Assembly (NCBI RefSeq): GCF_014192225.1 | Contig: NZ_JACHXS010000008.1 | Span: forward strand, 186,001 to 250,000 | Direction of reading: 5' to 3' | DNA from: Pseudoduganella umbonata | GTDB taxonomy: Bacteria > Pseudomonadota > Gammaproteobacteria > Burkholderiales > Burkholderiaceae_D | Length of the DNA stretch: 64,000 bases | Shown: positions 9,694 to 17,483 of the stretch, in pieces | How positions within the stretch are numbered: the first letter of the stretch is position 1 | Layout of the letters: each line of letters begins with the position of its first letter | Translations under genes and position numbers: made by a program | Notes under the pieces: generated by a model | Seen by the model: only the letters and a program-made list of their open reading frames with translations | What the model was told of the DNA's origin: nothing | The model's database searches: none

Positions 9694-10769
9694 GATCCGT
9701 CTCCTTTTTGTAGAATCCTGTGCGATGCATCCGGTGCATTCGGTACAAGCGGGCCGCTGGAGGCGCGCACGACGAGCTGCGCATCGAGCGTTTCGGCGGC
9801 GCCGCTGCTGTTGCCGTTATTGACGTCACTCCTGCAGCCGATCAGACCGGCCAGCCGGTCCAGTGCCCGCGCGCCCATGCCGGCGATCGGCACGCGCACG
9901 GTGGTCAGCGCGGGTGTCACGTAGCGCGCCACGGGGATATCGTCGAAGCCGGCGAGCGCGATATCGCCCGGCACGTCCACGCCGGCATCCTGCAGCGCCA
10001 GCCGGGCGCCGATCGCCATCATGTCGTTGGCGGCAAACAGCGCCCGGGGCGGCCGCTTCTTGCCTGCCATCCTGCGCGCCAGCGCGGCACCCACGCGGGC
10101 ACCCGCCTCCTCGGTGAAGTCGCCCTCGTGGACCTCTTCGCGCGCCTCCGGCAGCAGCGCGGCCAGCGCGGCGCGATAGCCGCGCAGCCGTTCCTGCGCC
10201 TCGAAATTGGCGGCAGGGCCGGAAATGAAGCCGATGCTGCGGTGGCCGCAGGCGGTGAGGTGTTCGACCATCGCGTACGCTGCGCTGTAATTATCGATCG
10301 AGACGGACGCATACGAACCGCCGCCGGCGCCGCTGTTGAGCAGCACGATGGGCAGCCGCTCGGGCAGGTTATCGGACAGGAAGGCGGCATCGGCGTGCGG
10401 CGACATCACCAGCAGGCCATCGACGCGGCCGCGCATCGTGCGGAGCGCGGTGGCCGCTTCGTCGGCGCCGCCATGCAGGCTGGCTACCAGCAGGTGCAGG
10501 CCGCGGCTGCGTGCCGCGCCATCGATGCCGCGGATCATCTCGGAAAAGTATTCGCCGTACAGGTCCGGCAACAGCACGCCGACCGTGCTGGTGAGACTGG
10601 TGGACAGGCTGCGCGCGCCCACGTGCGGCACATAGCGCAGCTGCTTCATGATGGCCAGGATGTGGGCGCGGGTTTCCTCGGTGACCGTGGCGTGGCCGTT
10701 GAGGACGCGCGACACGGATGCCACCGACACGTTTGCCGCCTGCGCCACGTCCTTGATCGTCACCGCCAT
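9690..10769 (-). CDS. LacI-family transcriptional regulator
   Basis: A 359-residue regulator, first gene of the glycan operon. The N-terminal helix-turn-helix (MAVTIKDVAQAANVSVASVSR) and hinge (RSLSTSLTSTVGVLLPD) are typical LacI/GalR. The remaining 290 residues are a periplasmic-binding-protein-like sugar sensor with the usual AGFDDIPVARYVTPALTTV stretch. The C-terminus is about 20 residues longer than usual and its codons supply the ribosome-binding site for the receptor gene. Two palindromic sites lie 26 and 98 bp upstream of the start codon, so it probably represses its own operon. Confidence 0.95.
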   Translation of the reverse strand: MAVTIKDVAQAANVSVASVSRVLNGHATVTEETRAHILAIMKQLRYVPHVGARSLSTSLTSTVGVLLPDLYGEYFSEMIRGIDGAARSRGLHLLVASLHGGADEAATALRTMRGRVDGLLVMSPHADAAFLSDNLPERLPIVLLNSGAGGGSYASVSIDNYSAAYAMVEHLTACGHRSIGFISGPAANFEAQERLRGYRAALAALLPEAREEVHEGDFTEEAGARVGAALARRMAGKKRPPRALFAANDMMAIGARLALQDAGVDVPGDIALAGFDDIPVARYVTPALTTVRVPIAGMGARALDRLAGLIGCRSDVNNGNSSGAAETLDAQLVVRASSGPLVPNAPDASHRILQKGDGS

Positions 10770-10794
10770 TGCCGCCTGATCTCCTTTCTTGCCT

Positions 10795-10812
10795 GATGTA
10801 ACCGGTTACATC
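10795..10812. promoter_or_regulatory. Putative LacI operator O1 (perfect 18-bp palindrome)
   Basis: GATGTAACCGGTTACATC is a perfect inverted repeat 26 bp upstream of the lacI-type start codon. Its centre CCGG and TGTAACC arms resemble GntR/LacI-family operators. A second site lies 72 bp away, centre to centre. Confidence 0.8.
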
Positions 10813-10866
10813 GCCTGCCGAAAAAAGCGGCCGTGCAGGGATTGCAGGGCCGGGGTCGCTTGCAAG

Positions 10867-10884
10867 AATGTAACCGTTTACATT
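10867..10884. promoter_or_regulatory. Putative LacI operator O2
   Basis: AATGTAACCGTTTACATT is palindromic except at one base pair and shares the TGTAACC half-site with O1. The spacing of about seven helical turns from O1 would suit looping or a promoter held between the two sites. Confidence 0.75.
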
Positions 10885-11041
10885 TCGTCATGCAAAGAGT
10901 TTATTTTGTGCGCACCCATCGTGTCGGCGCGGCGCGACATCTGCCGAACGGGATACCGGGCGCCCCGGCAGCCCTGCGGCGGCCGATGATCGGCTACACT
11001 GGCGGCCAGCCACCCCACAGCAACCCACGCAGGAAACCGCC

Positions 11042-12811
11042 ATGGCGAACATGCAGCTGACTCCGAACCAATTCGTGCTCGAGGCAAACCGCGACGAGGC
11101 CGTACCGCCGGTATCGCAGAACCTCGAATCGCGGCGCTACCAGATGTTCCCCACGCTGTCCGAAGCGGAAATGAAGAAGCTGCAGCGCTTCGGCACCGTG
11201 CGCACCTACCACAACGGCGTGCGCATCCTGGAAGCGGGCCACACCACGTTCGGCCTGATCGTCACGCTGGCCGGCCGCATTGCCATCAGCCGTTACGATG
11301 GCCTGGGCAATTCCTGGCCGATCACGGAACATGGCCGCGGCGAATTCACCGGCGAGGTGTCGCAGCTGGCCGGGCGCCCCACCCTCGTCAACGCCTATGC
11401 CGTGGGCGACGTGGAAGCGCTGGTGATTCCACCGGAAAGCCTGCGCGCGCTGGTGATCGCCGAGGCCGAACTGGGCGAACGCATCGTACGCGCGCTGATC
11501 CTGCGCCGCGTGGGCCTGCTGGAAGCGAATTCGGGCGGCCCGGTGCTGGTGGCGCCCGCCGGCCATGGGCGGCTGCACCAGCTGCGCAGCTTCCTGGCCA
11601 GTAATGCGTATCCGCACACGGTGCTCGACCCGAAGGAGGACGAGCAGGCGCGCAGCCTGTGCGAGTACTACCAGCCGGGCCCGGACGACTGGCCGCTGGT
11701 GGTGTGCCCGGACGGCAGCGTGAAGAAAAACCCGAGCAATGCGGACATGGGGCGCTGCCTCGGCCTGCTGCCCGACCTGGACGAGGACAAGGTGTGGGAC
11801 GTGATCGTCGTCGGTGCCGGCCCGGCCGGGCTGGCGACGGCCGTGTATGCCGGTTCGGAAGGCTTGTCGGTGCTGGCGCTGGAGCAGCGCGCCTATGGCG
11901 GACAGGCGGCGGCCAGTGCCCGCATCGAAAATTACCTTGGCTTCCCCACCGGGATCTCGGGCGGCGCGCTGGCCGGCCGCGCATTCGTGCAGGCGCAGAA
12001 GTTCGGCGTGGAGCTGGCCATTCCGGCACCCACGACCCGGTTGATCTGCGATACCTACCCGCTCGAGGTACAGCTTGCCGAGGGCAAGCGGATGAAGGGC
12101 CGTACCGTGGTGCTGTCGTGCGGCGCCCGCTACCGCCGTCCGGCGCTGGACAATATCGCCCAGTTCGAGGGCCGCGGCATCTATTATTGGGCGTCGCGCA
12201 TCGAGGCCAACCTGTGCCAGAGCGAGGAGGTGATCCTGGTCGGCGGCGGCAATTCCGCGGGCCAGGCGGCCGTGTTCCTGTCCGGCCATGCGAAGCGGGT
12301 ACACATGGTGATCCGCGGCGAAGGCCTGAAGGCGACGATGTCCACCTACCTGATCGAGCGGATCCACGCCACGGCGAACATCGAACTGCACGCACACACG
12401 GAGATTGTCGGGCTGGAGGGCGACGAGGATGGCCTGAAAGGCGTCCGGCTGCGCAACAACCGCACCGGCGAAGAGCGCGATTCGAACGTCTGCCGCGTCT
12501 TCCTGTTCATCGGCGCCGACCCGAACACCGACTGGCTGGGCGATTGCGGCGTGGACGTCGACCCGCAAGGCTTCATCCGCACCGGGCACGACGTGACGAA
12601 AGCACAGTGCCGCGCCAACTTCGACCAGGGCATCTACCCGAAGGACCAGCCGCAGCGGGCGGCCCTGGAAACCAGCGTGCCCGGGGTGTTCGCGATCGGC
12701 GACGTGCGCGCCGGTTCCACGAAGCGCGTGGCGGCCGGCGTGGGCGAAGGCGCCCAAGTGGTGTCGCAGATCCACGCGTTCCTGGCCAACCTGCCGCTGG
12801 CCACGCATTGA
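11042..12811 (+). CDS. Cyclic-nucleotide-binding thioredoxin-reductase-like flavoprotein without CxxC
   Basis: A 589-residue three-part protein. Residues about 35-150 are a CRP-like cyclic nucleotide-binding fold. Residues 165-245 look like a thioredoxin/glutaredoxin-type fold (GPVLVAPAGHGRLHQLRSFL). Residues 252-589 are a class II thioredoxin-reductase-like flavoprotein with FAD motif GAGPAG (258-263), NADPH motif GGGNSAG (401-407) and AIGD (551-554). The redox CxxC expected between the two nucleotide-binding motifs is absent: the equivalent segment reads YWASRIEANL. It therefore cannot reduce thioredoxin by the usual dithiol relay, and its electron acceptor is unknown. A good site AGGAAACC precedes the ATG. 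It is transcribed divergently from the LacI operon and has no operon partner. Confidence 0.93.
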   Translation: MANMQLTPNQFVLEANRDEAVPPVSQNLESRRYQMFPTLSEAEMKKLQRFGTVRTYHNGVRILEAGHTTFGLIVTLAGRIAISRYDGLGNSWPITEHGRGEFTGEVSQLAGRPTLVNAYAVGDVEALVIPPESLRALVIAEAELGERIVRALILRRVGLLEANSGGPVLVAPAGHGRLHQLRSFLASNAYPHTVLDPKEDEQARSLCEYYQPGPDDWPLVVCPDGSVKKNPSNADMGRCLGLLPDLDEDKVWDVIVVGAGPAGLATAVYAGSEGLSVLALEQRAYGGQAAASARIENYLGFPTGISGGALAGRAFVQAQKFGVELAIPAPTTRLICDTYPLEVQLAEGKRMKGRTVVLSCGARYRRPALDNIAQFEGRGIYYWASRIEANLCQSEEVILVGGGNSAGQAAVFLSGHAKRVHMVIRGEGLKATMSTYLIERIHATANIELHAHTEIVGLEGDEDGLKGVRLRNNRTGEERDSNVCRVFLFIGADPNTDWLGDCGVDVDPQGFIRTGHDVTKAQCRANFDQGIYPKDQPQRAALETSVPGVFAIGDVRAGSTKRVAAGVGEGAQVVSQIHAFLANLPLATH

Positions 12812-12836
12812 CCCAACGGCCTGCCTGCCCGGTCTT

Positions 12837-13802
12837 CTACCAGGGCTCCACGGCGCGGGCAGCGATCTCCAGGTAGCGGGCATCGCCGTATTCGGCATGT
12901 TCGGCGCGCGCCGTGTAGCACAGCTTGATCACATGGTCGTCCGGCGACTGGATGGCGGATGCTTCGATCTCGTTCCAGCCGGCCCGGGTCGGCACCGCCG
13001 CGCGGCCCGTGCGCTCCGCCGCCAGCCATGCCACCAGTACCGCCTGCCACAGCTGGCGCAGCGCCGCTTCCTCTTCTTCCACGTAGCCAGCCACTGAACG
13101 GAAGGCGTGGCACGCGGTGACCGTATGCAGCAGCATGAAATCGGCGCTGGCATGGAAGGCGCCCAGTGCGAACGCGGCCACGTCGCGCAAGGCCAGCGTT
13201 GCCGGCTGCGCGCCGGCCAGCGCCGGGTTCCGCTCGACGGCGGCCATGCGCGAGCCGATGGTCGGCCCCGCCCCGCTGCCGTCGCCGGTTGCCGCGGCGA
13301 TGCGCGCCGCGATGGCATCGATCGCTTCATCGGTACGACCAGCCGGCACCGGCACCGGCTTGTACGCCAGCACCCAGAACGCCAGCGCCGCACACAGCTC
13401 GCCGCGATGGCGTGCTTCCAGCGCATAGGCCAGCCGGATCATCGCGTGGAAGCCGGCGGCGGCCAGGCCCGGCATCAGTACCGGCAGCCAGTGGCGCAGC
13501 ACGGCCTCTTCGCCATCGGCATCGACGGCAGCGGCAAAGAACCGTTCCAGCCCGGCGTAGTTGCTGTGCCGCCCCAGCCATGCGAGCGGATCGGCAACCG
13601 GCTCGGCAGCGCCGGCGGGCTGCAGCCGCTTGCGGTGTTCGGCGGCGAACCGTTCGAGTACCGCGGGCGGTGCCTGCATCCGGTCCAGCGCGATCAGCGC
13701 CATCGGCAGGTGGTTGGAAAAGCCCGGGCCGTACAGCGGACCGTGGCAACGGGCGTCGGCCAGCAGGGCCGAGCAGGCGGAGGAAATGGCACTGGCGGGC
13801 AT
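12837..13802 (-). CDS. Questin oxidase-like (DUF4243) family protein
   Basis: A 321-residue protein with the pattern of the questin oxidase-like family (PF14027). It shows a His-rich start (GPGFSNHLPMALIALDRM), a middle HAMIRLAYALEARH segment and FMLLHTVTACHAFR near the C-terminus. Fungal relatives cleave anthraquinones in a Baeyer-Villiger-like way. Bacterial members are uncharacterised, so the substrate is unknown. A GGAG site precedes ATG 13802. It converges tail-to-tail on the flavoprotein gene with a 25-bp gap. Confidence 0.8.
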   Translation of the reverse strand: MPASAISSACSALLADARCHGPLYGPGFSNHLPMALIALDRMQAPPAVLERFAAEHRKRLQPAGAAEPVADPLAWLGRHSNYAGLERFFAAAVDADGEEAVLRHWLPVLMPGLAAAGFHAMIRLAYALEARHRGELCAALAFWVLAYKPVPVPAGRTDEAIDAIAARIAAATGDGSGAGPTIGSRMAAVERNPALAGAQPATLALRDVAAFALGAFHASADFMLLHTVTACHAFRSVAGYVEEEEAALRQLWQAVLVAWLAAERTGRAAVPTRAGWNEIEASAIQSPDDHVIKLCYTARAEHAEYGDARYLEIAARAVEPW

Positions 13803-13849
13803 CGTGGTCTCCTGGAAGGAATGACATGACTATACGCCCGCCCGGCGGA

Positions 13850-13869
13850 TAAATAAACTATTTTATTTA
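13850..13869. promoter_or_regulatory. AT-rich inverted repeat upstream of the questin-oxidase-like gene
   Basis: TAAATAA and TTATTTA flank a 6-nt spacer, about 50 bp upstream of the 13802 start codon. Possible operator or promoter region; weakly supported. Confidence 0.3.
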
Positions 13870-13953
13870 CTTATTGTAGAGGGCGGAGGAAGCGCCGCCA
13901 TGCCGCCAGCCTCAATCTGCATACAGCGCCTCCGTCGCTGCCCCGCGATGACG

Positions 13954-13980
13954 AAAAAAAGCCCGGACGCGGGTCCGGGC
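13954..13980 (-). terminator. Rho-independent terminator of the comEA-like gene
   Basis: Read on the minus strand it is GCCCGGAC, loop, GTCCGGGC and then TTTTTTT, a perfect 8-bp GC stem with a T-tract, 34 bp after the comEA-like stop codon. Confidence 0.9.
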
Positions 13981-14013
13981 TGCGCGATGCTCACGAGATG
14001 ATTTCCTTGTCGC

Positions 14014-14319
14014 TTACTTCTTTGCTTCCGCCACCTTGACCGCGGCGCCATCGCGCGATTTGCCGTTGATCTGCAATCCTGCCTCGGAAAGCTTCAGCGC
14101 ATTTTTCTCGCCGACGCCCTTCACGCGCTGTTCGAAATCGGCCCAGTCCTTGAATTCGCCCTTTGCCCGCTCGTCCAGGATCGCCTTCGACTTGGCCGGG
14201 CCGATGCCCTTGACCGAATCGAGCGCGGCCTGGTCGGCCTTGTTGACGTCGACCTGGGCAAACGCGATGCCCATCGTGGCGACGACGGCGGCAATGGCGA
14301 GCAACAGTTTCTTCAGCAT
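14014..14319 (-). CDS. ComEA-like helix-hairpin-helix DNA-binding protein
   Basis: A 101-residue secreted protein. A signal peptide (MLKKLLLAIAAVVATMGIAFA) precedes two helix-hairpin-helix motifs (VDVNKADQAALDSVKGIGPAKSKAIL). This is the short ComEA form that binds DNA in the periplasm during natural uptake. The start ATG 14319 is fixed by a strong AAGGAGG site 7 nt upstream; the longer frame is not needed. In Burkholderiales a comEA gene commonly lies just after the rfaE-rfaD region, as here. A perfect terminator follows. Confidence 0.88.
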   Translation of the reverse strand: MLKKLLLAIAAVVATMGIAFAQVDVNKADQAALDSVKGIGPAKSKAILDERAKGEFKDWADFEQRVKGVGEKNALKLSEAGLQINGKSRDGAAVKVAEAKK

Positions 14320-14479
14320 GGTGTGTCCTCCTTGAGAGTTGGTGGCGACGCGGCTGCGTCCCGACACAGGTTAGCGGGCTGAAGTAATAAGCAAAGGGCG
14401 ATACCGCGCGCCGTTGCTGCCGGTCAGCGGGCTCGGCGATGCGCGGAACTTCGCGCCCATGGCCTTGCCCCCTGCCCCG

Positions 14480-15421
14480 TCAGGCGCCGAACAGTTCTTC
14501 GCGCGTGACGGTGGCGGTGCCCAGCTTGCCGACGACAATGCCGCCGGCGCGGTTCGCCGTCTGTACCGCTTCCTGCCAGCCGGCACCGGCGCCCAGCATG
14601 GCGGCCATCGTGGCGATCACCGTGTCGCCGGCGCCGGACACGTCGAACACTTCGCGCGCATCGGCCGGGATGTGGAAACGCTGGTCCTTCGTGTACAGCG
14701 TCATCCCCTCTTCCGAGCGGGTCAGCAGCAGCGCTTCCAGCAGCAGCGATTCGCGCAGGTTCTGCGCCTTCTCGGTCAGCTGTTCCTCGCTGTTCCAGCT
14801 GCCGACGATGCGTTTCAGCTCGCCCTTGTTCGGCGTCAGCACGGTGGCGCCCGTGTAGCGCGTGAAGTCGTCGCCTTTCGGGTCGACCATCACGATCTTG
14901 TCGGCGGCGCGGGCCGCCATGATCATGTCCGTCACGTTGACCAGGCTGCCCTTGGCGTAATCCGACAGCACGATCACGTCGTGATCCGGCAGCAGCGCGC
15001 GGTATTGCAGCAGCTTGTCGCGCAGGACCACGTCGCTGGGCGGCTCCTCGAAATCGATGCGCAGCATCTGCTGCTGGCGGCCGATCACGCGCAGCTTGAT
15101 GATCGTGGAAATCGCTTCGTCGCGCTTCAGGTAGCTGTGGATGCCGCCGCCGGCCAGCAACCGTTCGACTTCGGTGCCTGCTTCGTCGTCGCCGACGACG
15201 CCCAGCAGCCCGGCGCGCGCGCCCAGCGCGGCGGCATTGCGTGCCACGTTGGCGGCGCCGCCCAGCCGTGCTTCGCGCTTTTCGACGCGCACGATCGGGA
15301 CCGGCGCTTCGGGCGAGATGCGGGCGACTTCGCCGAACCAGTAGCGGTCGAGCATGACGTCGCCGACGACGAGCAGGCGGACCTTGTCGAGGGCGGGAGA
15401 GGTGTAGGGGGTAAGGGTCAC
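14480..15421 (-). CDS. rfaE1: D-glycero-beta-D-manno-heptose-7-phosphate kinase
   Basis: A PfkB-family kinase of 313 residues that phosphorylates heptose 7-phosphate at C1 for ADP-heptose and LPS inner-core synthesis. It has VVGDVMLDRYWFGEV at the start, the ligand-binding RLGGAANVARN, and the C-terminal DVSGAGDTVIA with the catalytic Asp. Only the kinase half of HldE is present, as usual in betaproteobacteria. A GTG start at 15421 is preferred because it follows GAAAG; the upstream ATG at 15466 lies in an intergenic repeat. hldD, which often follows in related genomes, is not between this gene and comEA. Confidence 0.93.
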   Translation of the reverse strand: MTLTPYTSPALDKVRLLVVGDVMLDRYWFGEVARISPEAPVPIVRVEKREARLGGAANVARNAAALGARAGLLGVVGDDEAGTEVERLLAGGGIHSYLKRDEAISTIIKLRVIGRQQQMLRIDFEEPPSDVVLRDKLLQYRALLPDHDVIVLSDYAKGSLVNVTDMIMAARAADKIVMVDPKGDDFTRYTGATVLTPNKGELKRIVGSWNSEEQLTEKAQNLRESLLLEALLLTRSEEGMTLYTKDQRFHIPADAREVFDVSGAGDTVIATMAAMLGAGAGWQEAVQTANRAGGIVVGKLGTATVTREELFGA

Positions 15422-15445
15422 GGTAGTTTCTTTCGGCGCCCGGGT

Positions 15446-15500
15446 GCAAAGCGGGGTCAGTCCCATGCGGGGACGGCCCCCTGCTGATCCACAGTCCCGG
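15446..15500. repeat. Intergenic GGGTCAGTCCC/GGGGACGGCCCCC repeat
   Basis: A GGGGTCAGTCCC motif followed by GGGGACGGCCCCC lies between rfaE1 and lapB. It belongs to the same GC-palindrome family as 30478-30645, 56794-56880 and 62995-63022. Confidence 0.55.
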
Positions 15501-15509
15501 ACTTCGGTG

Positions 15510-16685
15510 TTAGTTCATCACATTGAGTTCTTCGGTGCGGCGCGGCGGGTAGGTTTCCCACCGGCTGCAGCCAGGGCAATGCCAGTAGAACTGGCGCGCC
15601 TTGAAGCCGCAGTGGCTGCACTGGTAGCGCGCCAGCTTCTGCGTATAGCCGTGCACCAGGTTCTGCACCAGCGACAGCTCGGCCAGCACGGTTGGCGACG
15701 CGTCCAGCATGCGCGCTTCGAGGAATTTGTCGAGTCCCAGCAAGGTGGGCGTGCGGCGCAGTTCGTCGGCGACGAGGTTGCGCGCCGCCTCCACGCCTTC
15801 CAGGTCGAGCACGGCCTTGAAGACCACTTCGAGCAGGTCGATCGACGAAGCCTGCTGCAGGTACGATTTCAACAGCGACAGGCCTTCCTCCGGGCGGCCC
15901 ACTTTCCGGTAGCCGTCCATGATGCGCTGCGCCACGAGAGCCACGTGCGGCACGCTTTGCTGCTCCACGCGGCGCCACATGGCCAGCGCGCCTTCCGCAT
16001 CGCCCTTCGCCATGTGCACGTCGCCGCACAGGATCGTGGCGCGCACGCTGGTGCGGTCGGCATGCAGCGCACTCTCCAGCAGCGGCATCGCATCGTCGGG
16101 ATGCATGTGCACCAGCGCATCCTGCGCCAGCTCGCAGTAGAACTGCGCGATTTCCTTCTGGCGCGAACCGGCGCCGGCTTCCTGCAGCGCGTGCGCCGCT
16201 TCGATCGCGCGATGCCATTCCTTCTCGCGCTGGTAGATTTCCAGCAGGGCGCGGCGGCCCTGCACGGCATACGACGTGTCCAGCAGGCGCGTGTAGGTTT
16301 CCTCGGCGCGGTCCAGCAGGCCAGCCTTCAGGTAATCCTGGCCCAGCTCATATTCCGCATGGGCGCGCTCGTCGGCCGGCAGGTCGGGACGCGACAGCAG
16401 GTTCTGGTGGATGCGGATCGCCCGCTCGGTCTCGCCGCGGCGGCGGAACAGGTTGCCGAGCGCGAAGTGCAGCTCGGTCGATTCGGGGTCCTGCTTGACG
16501 ATGTCGATGAAGGAATCGACCGCCTTGTCCGGCTGGTCGTTCAGCAGGTAATTCAGGCCCTTGAAATAGCCGCGCGGCAGCGTGCGCGATTCCGATACCA
16601 GTTGCCGGATGTCGACGCGCGCGGCAATCCAGCCCAGGCCGAAGAATGCCGGGATGCCCAGTAACCACCAGAGTTCGAATTCCAT
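15510..16685 (-). CDS. lapB: Lipopolysaccharide assembly protein LapB
   Basis: A 391-residue inner-membrane-anchored TPR protein (formerly YciM). One N-terminal membrane helix (ELWWLLGIPAFFGLGWIAARV) is followed by about nine TPR units. A C-terminal rubredoxin-like zinc site has two Cys pairs, CSHC and CPGC. In enterobacteria LapB works with FtsH to control LpxC and so LPS amount. It sits with lapA and the heptose kinase, which fits envelope LPS control. Confidence 0.96.
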   Translation of the reverse strand: MEFELWWLLGIPAFFGLGWIAARVDIRQLVSESRTLPRGYFKGLNYLLNDQPDKAVDSFIDIVKQDPESTELHFALGNLFRRRGETERAIRIHQNLLSRPDLPADERAHAEYELGQDYLKAGLLDRAEETYTRLLDTSYAVQGRRALLEIYQREKEWHRAIEAAHALQEAGAGSRQKEIAQFYCELAQDALVHMHPDDAMPLLESALHADRTSVRATILCGDVHMAKGDAEGALAMWRRVEQQSVPHVALVAQRIMDGYRKVGRPEEGLSLLKSYLQQASSIDLLEVVFKAVLDLEGVEAARNLVADELRRTPTLLGLDKFLEARMLDASPTVLAELSLVQNLVHGYTQKLARYQCSHCGFKARQFYWHCPGCSRWETYPPRRTEELNVMN

Positions 16686-16718
16686 GTGTGCGTGTTTTTT
16701 CTTGTTTGAGCCGGACGC

Positions 16719-17018
16719 TTATTGCTGCGCGTTGACGTTGTCCGGTGCGCGGTTGACCTGCAGCGCGGCGCTTTGCAGCGTGAGGATCATGGTCTTTTGC
16801 CGCGTCGCCTCGCGGCGCTGGCGAACGATCGACGGGGTCAGCGCCAGCACGCCGAGGGCGGCGCCGGCCGCGAAGAAGGCCAGCAGCAGCAGCACCAGGG
16901 GGCCGCGCAGTTCGTAATTGAGGAACAGGTGCAGGTCGACTTCCTGCGTGTTTTTCAGGGCAAAGCCGAAGAACAGGATGAACAGCACGATGCCGACAAT
17001 AGTGGAAATGATTTTCAT
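16719..17018 (-). CDS. lapA: LapA-family inner-membrane protein (DUF1049)
   Basis: A 99-residue protein with two membrane helices (IISTIVGIVLFILFFGFALKNT and GPLVLLLLAFFAAGAALGVL) and a basic, coiled cytoplasmic tail. ATG 17018 is chosen over an upstream GTG because the family starts with the hydrophobic helix. It is paired with lapB 33 bp downstream, as in most gammaproteobacteria and betaproteobacteria. Confidence 0.92.
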   Translation of the reverse strand: MKIISTIVGIVLFILFFGFALKNTQEVDLHLFLNYELRGPLVLLLLAFFAAGAALGVLALTPSIVRQRREATRQKTMILTLQSAALQVNRAPDNVNAQQ

Positions 17019-17071
17019 GCTTTTAGCGTTCCCGTTTTTCACTCATGCCGGACATTACAACTTTTCAGCGT

Positions 17072-17107
17072 AAAAAAAAAGGGCGGGCTTGCGCCCACCC
17101 TTTTTTT
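17072..17107. terminator. Bidirectional-looking terminator between ihfB and lapA
   Basis: GGGCGGGC and GCGCCCACCC pair, flanked by A9 and T7. On the minus strand it would end ihfB transcription about 20 bp after its stop. Confidence 0.8.
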
Positions 17108-17129
17108 CGACCATCTGTAAGCAGAGACT

Positions 17130-17435
17130 TCAATCCTCGATGATCGGTTGCCCGACCATCGCGTCCACCCGCTCGCGCAACTGCTTGCCCGGCTTGAAAT
17201 GAGGTACCCGCTTTTCGGGCACCATCACCTTGTCGCCGGACTTCGGATTGCGGCCGATGCGTGGTGGCCGGCTGTTCAGGGCAAAGCTGCCGAAGCCCCG
17301 GATCTCGATGCGCTGGCCGGCCGACAGGGCACCGGTCATCGCGTCGAGAATGGTCTTCACGGCATACTCCGCATCCTTGGCCACCAGCTGAGAATAACGC
17401 TCAGCCAGGCGGTTGATCAGTTCGGACTTGGTCAT
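17130..17435 (-). CDS. ihfB: Integration host factor subunit beta
   Basis: A 101-residue HU/IHF-family DNA-bending protein. It begins MTKSELINRLAERYSQL, carries GRNPKSGDKVMVPEKRVPHF with the DNA-intercalating Pro of the beta arm, and ends VGQPIIED. Length and place directly after rpsA are as in other proteobacteria. It pairs with IhfA, which is encoded elsewhere. Confidence 0.97.
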   Translation of the reverse strand: MTKSELINRLAERYSQLVAKDAEYAVKTILDAMTGALSAGQRIEIRGFGSFALNSRPPRIGRNPKSGDKVMVPEKRVPHFKPGKQLRERVDAMVGQPIIED

Positions 17436-17483
17436 CTGCGTTCCAGAAAAAGTCAGTGAAAATTACTTCTTGCTTAGTTCTGC

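Noticed and set aside
5077..9924. 1615-codon plus-strand open frame
   Set aside because: It is antisense to the GH144 and TonB-receptor genes, is Arg/Ala/His-rich without family features, and arises from GC-rich codon phase.
15422..15466. Upstream ATG start for the heptose kinase
   Set aside because: It lies in an intergenic repeat and adds residues unlike the family; GTG 15421 has a better site.
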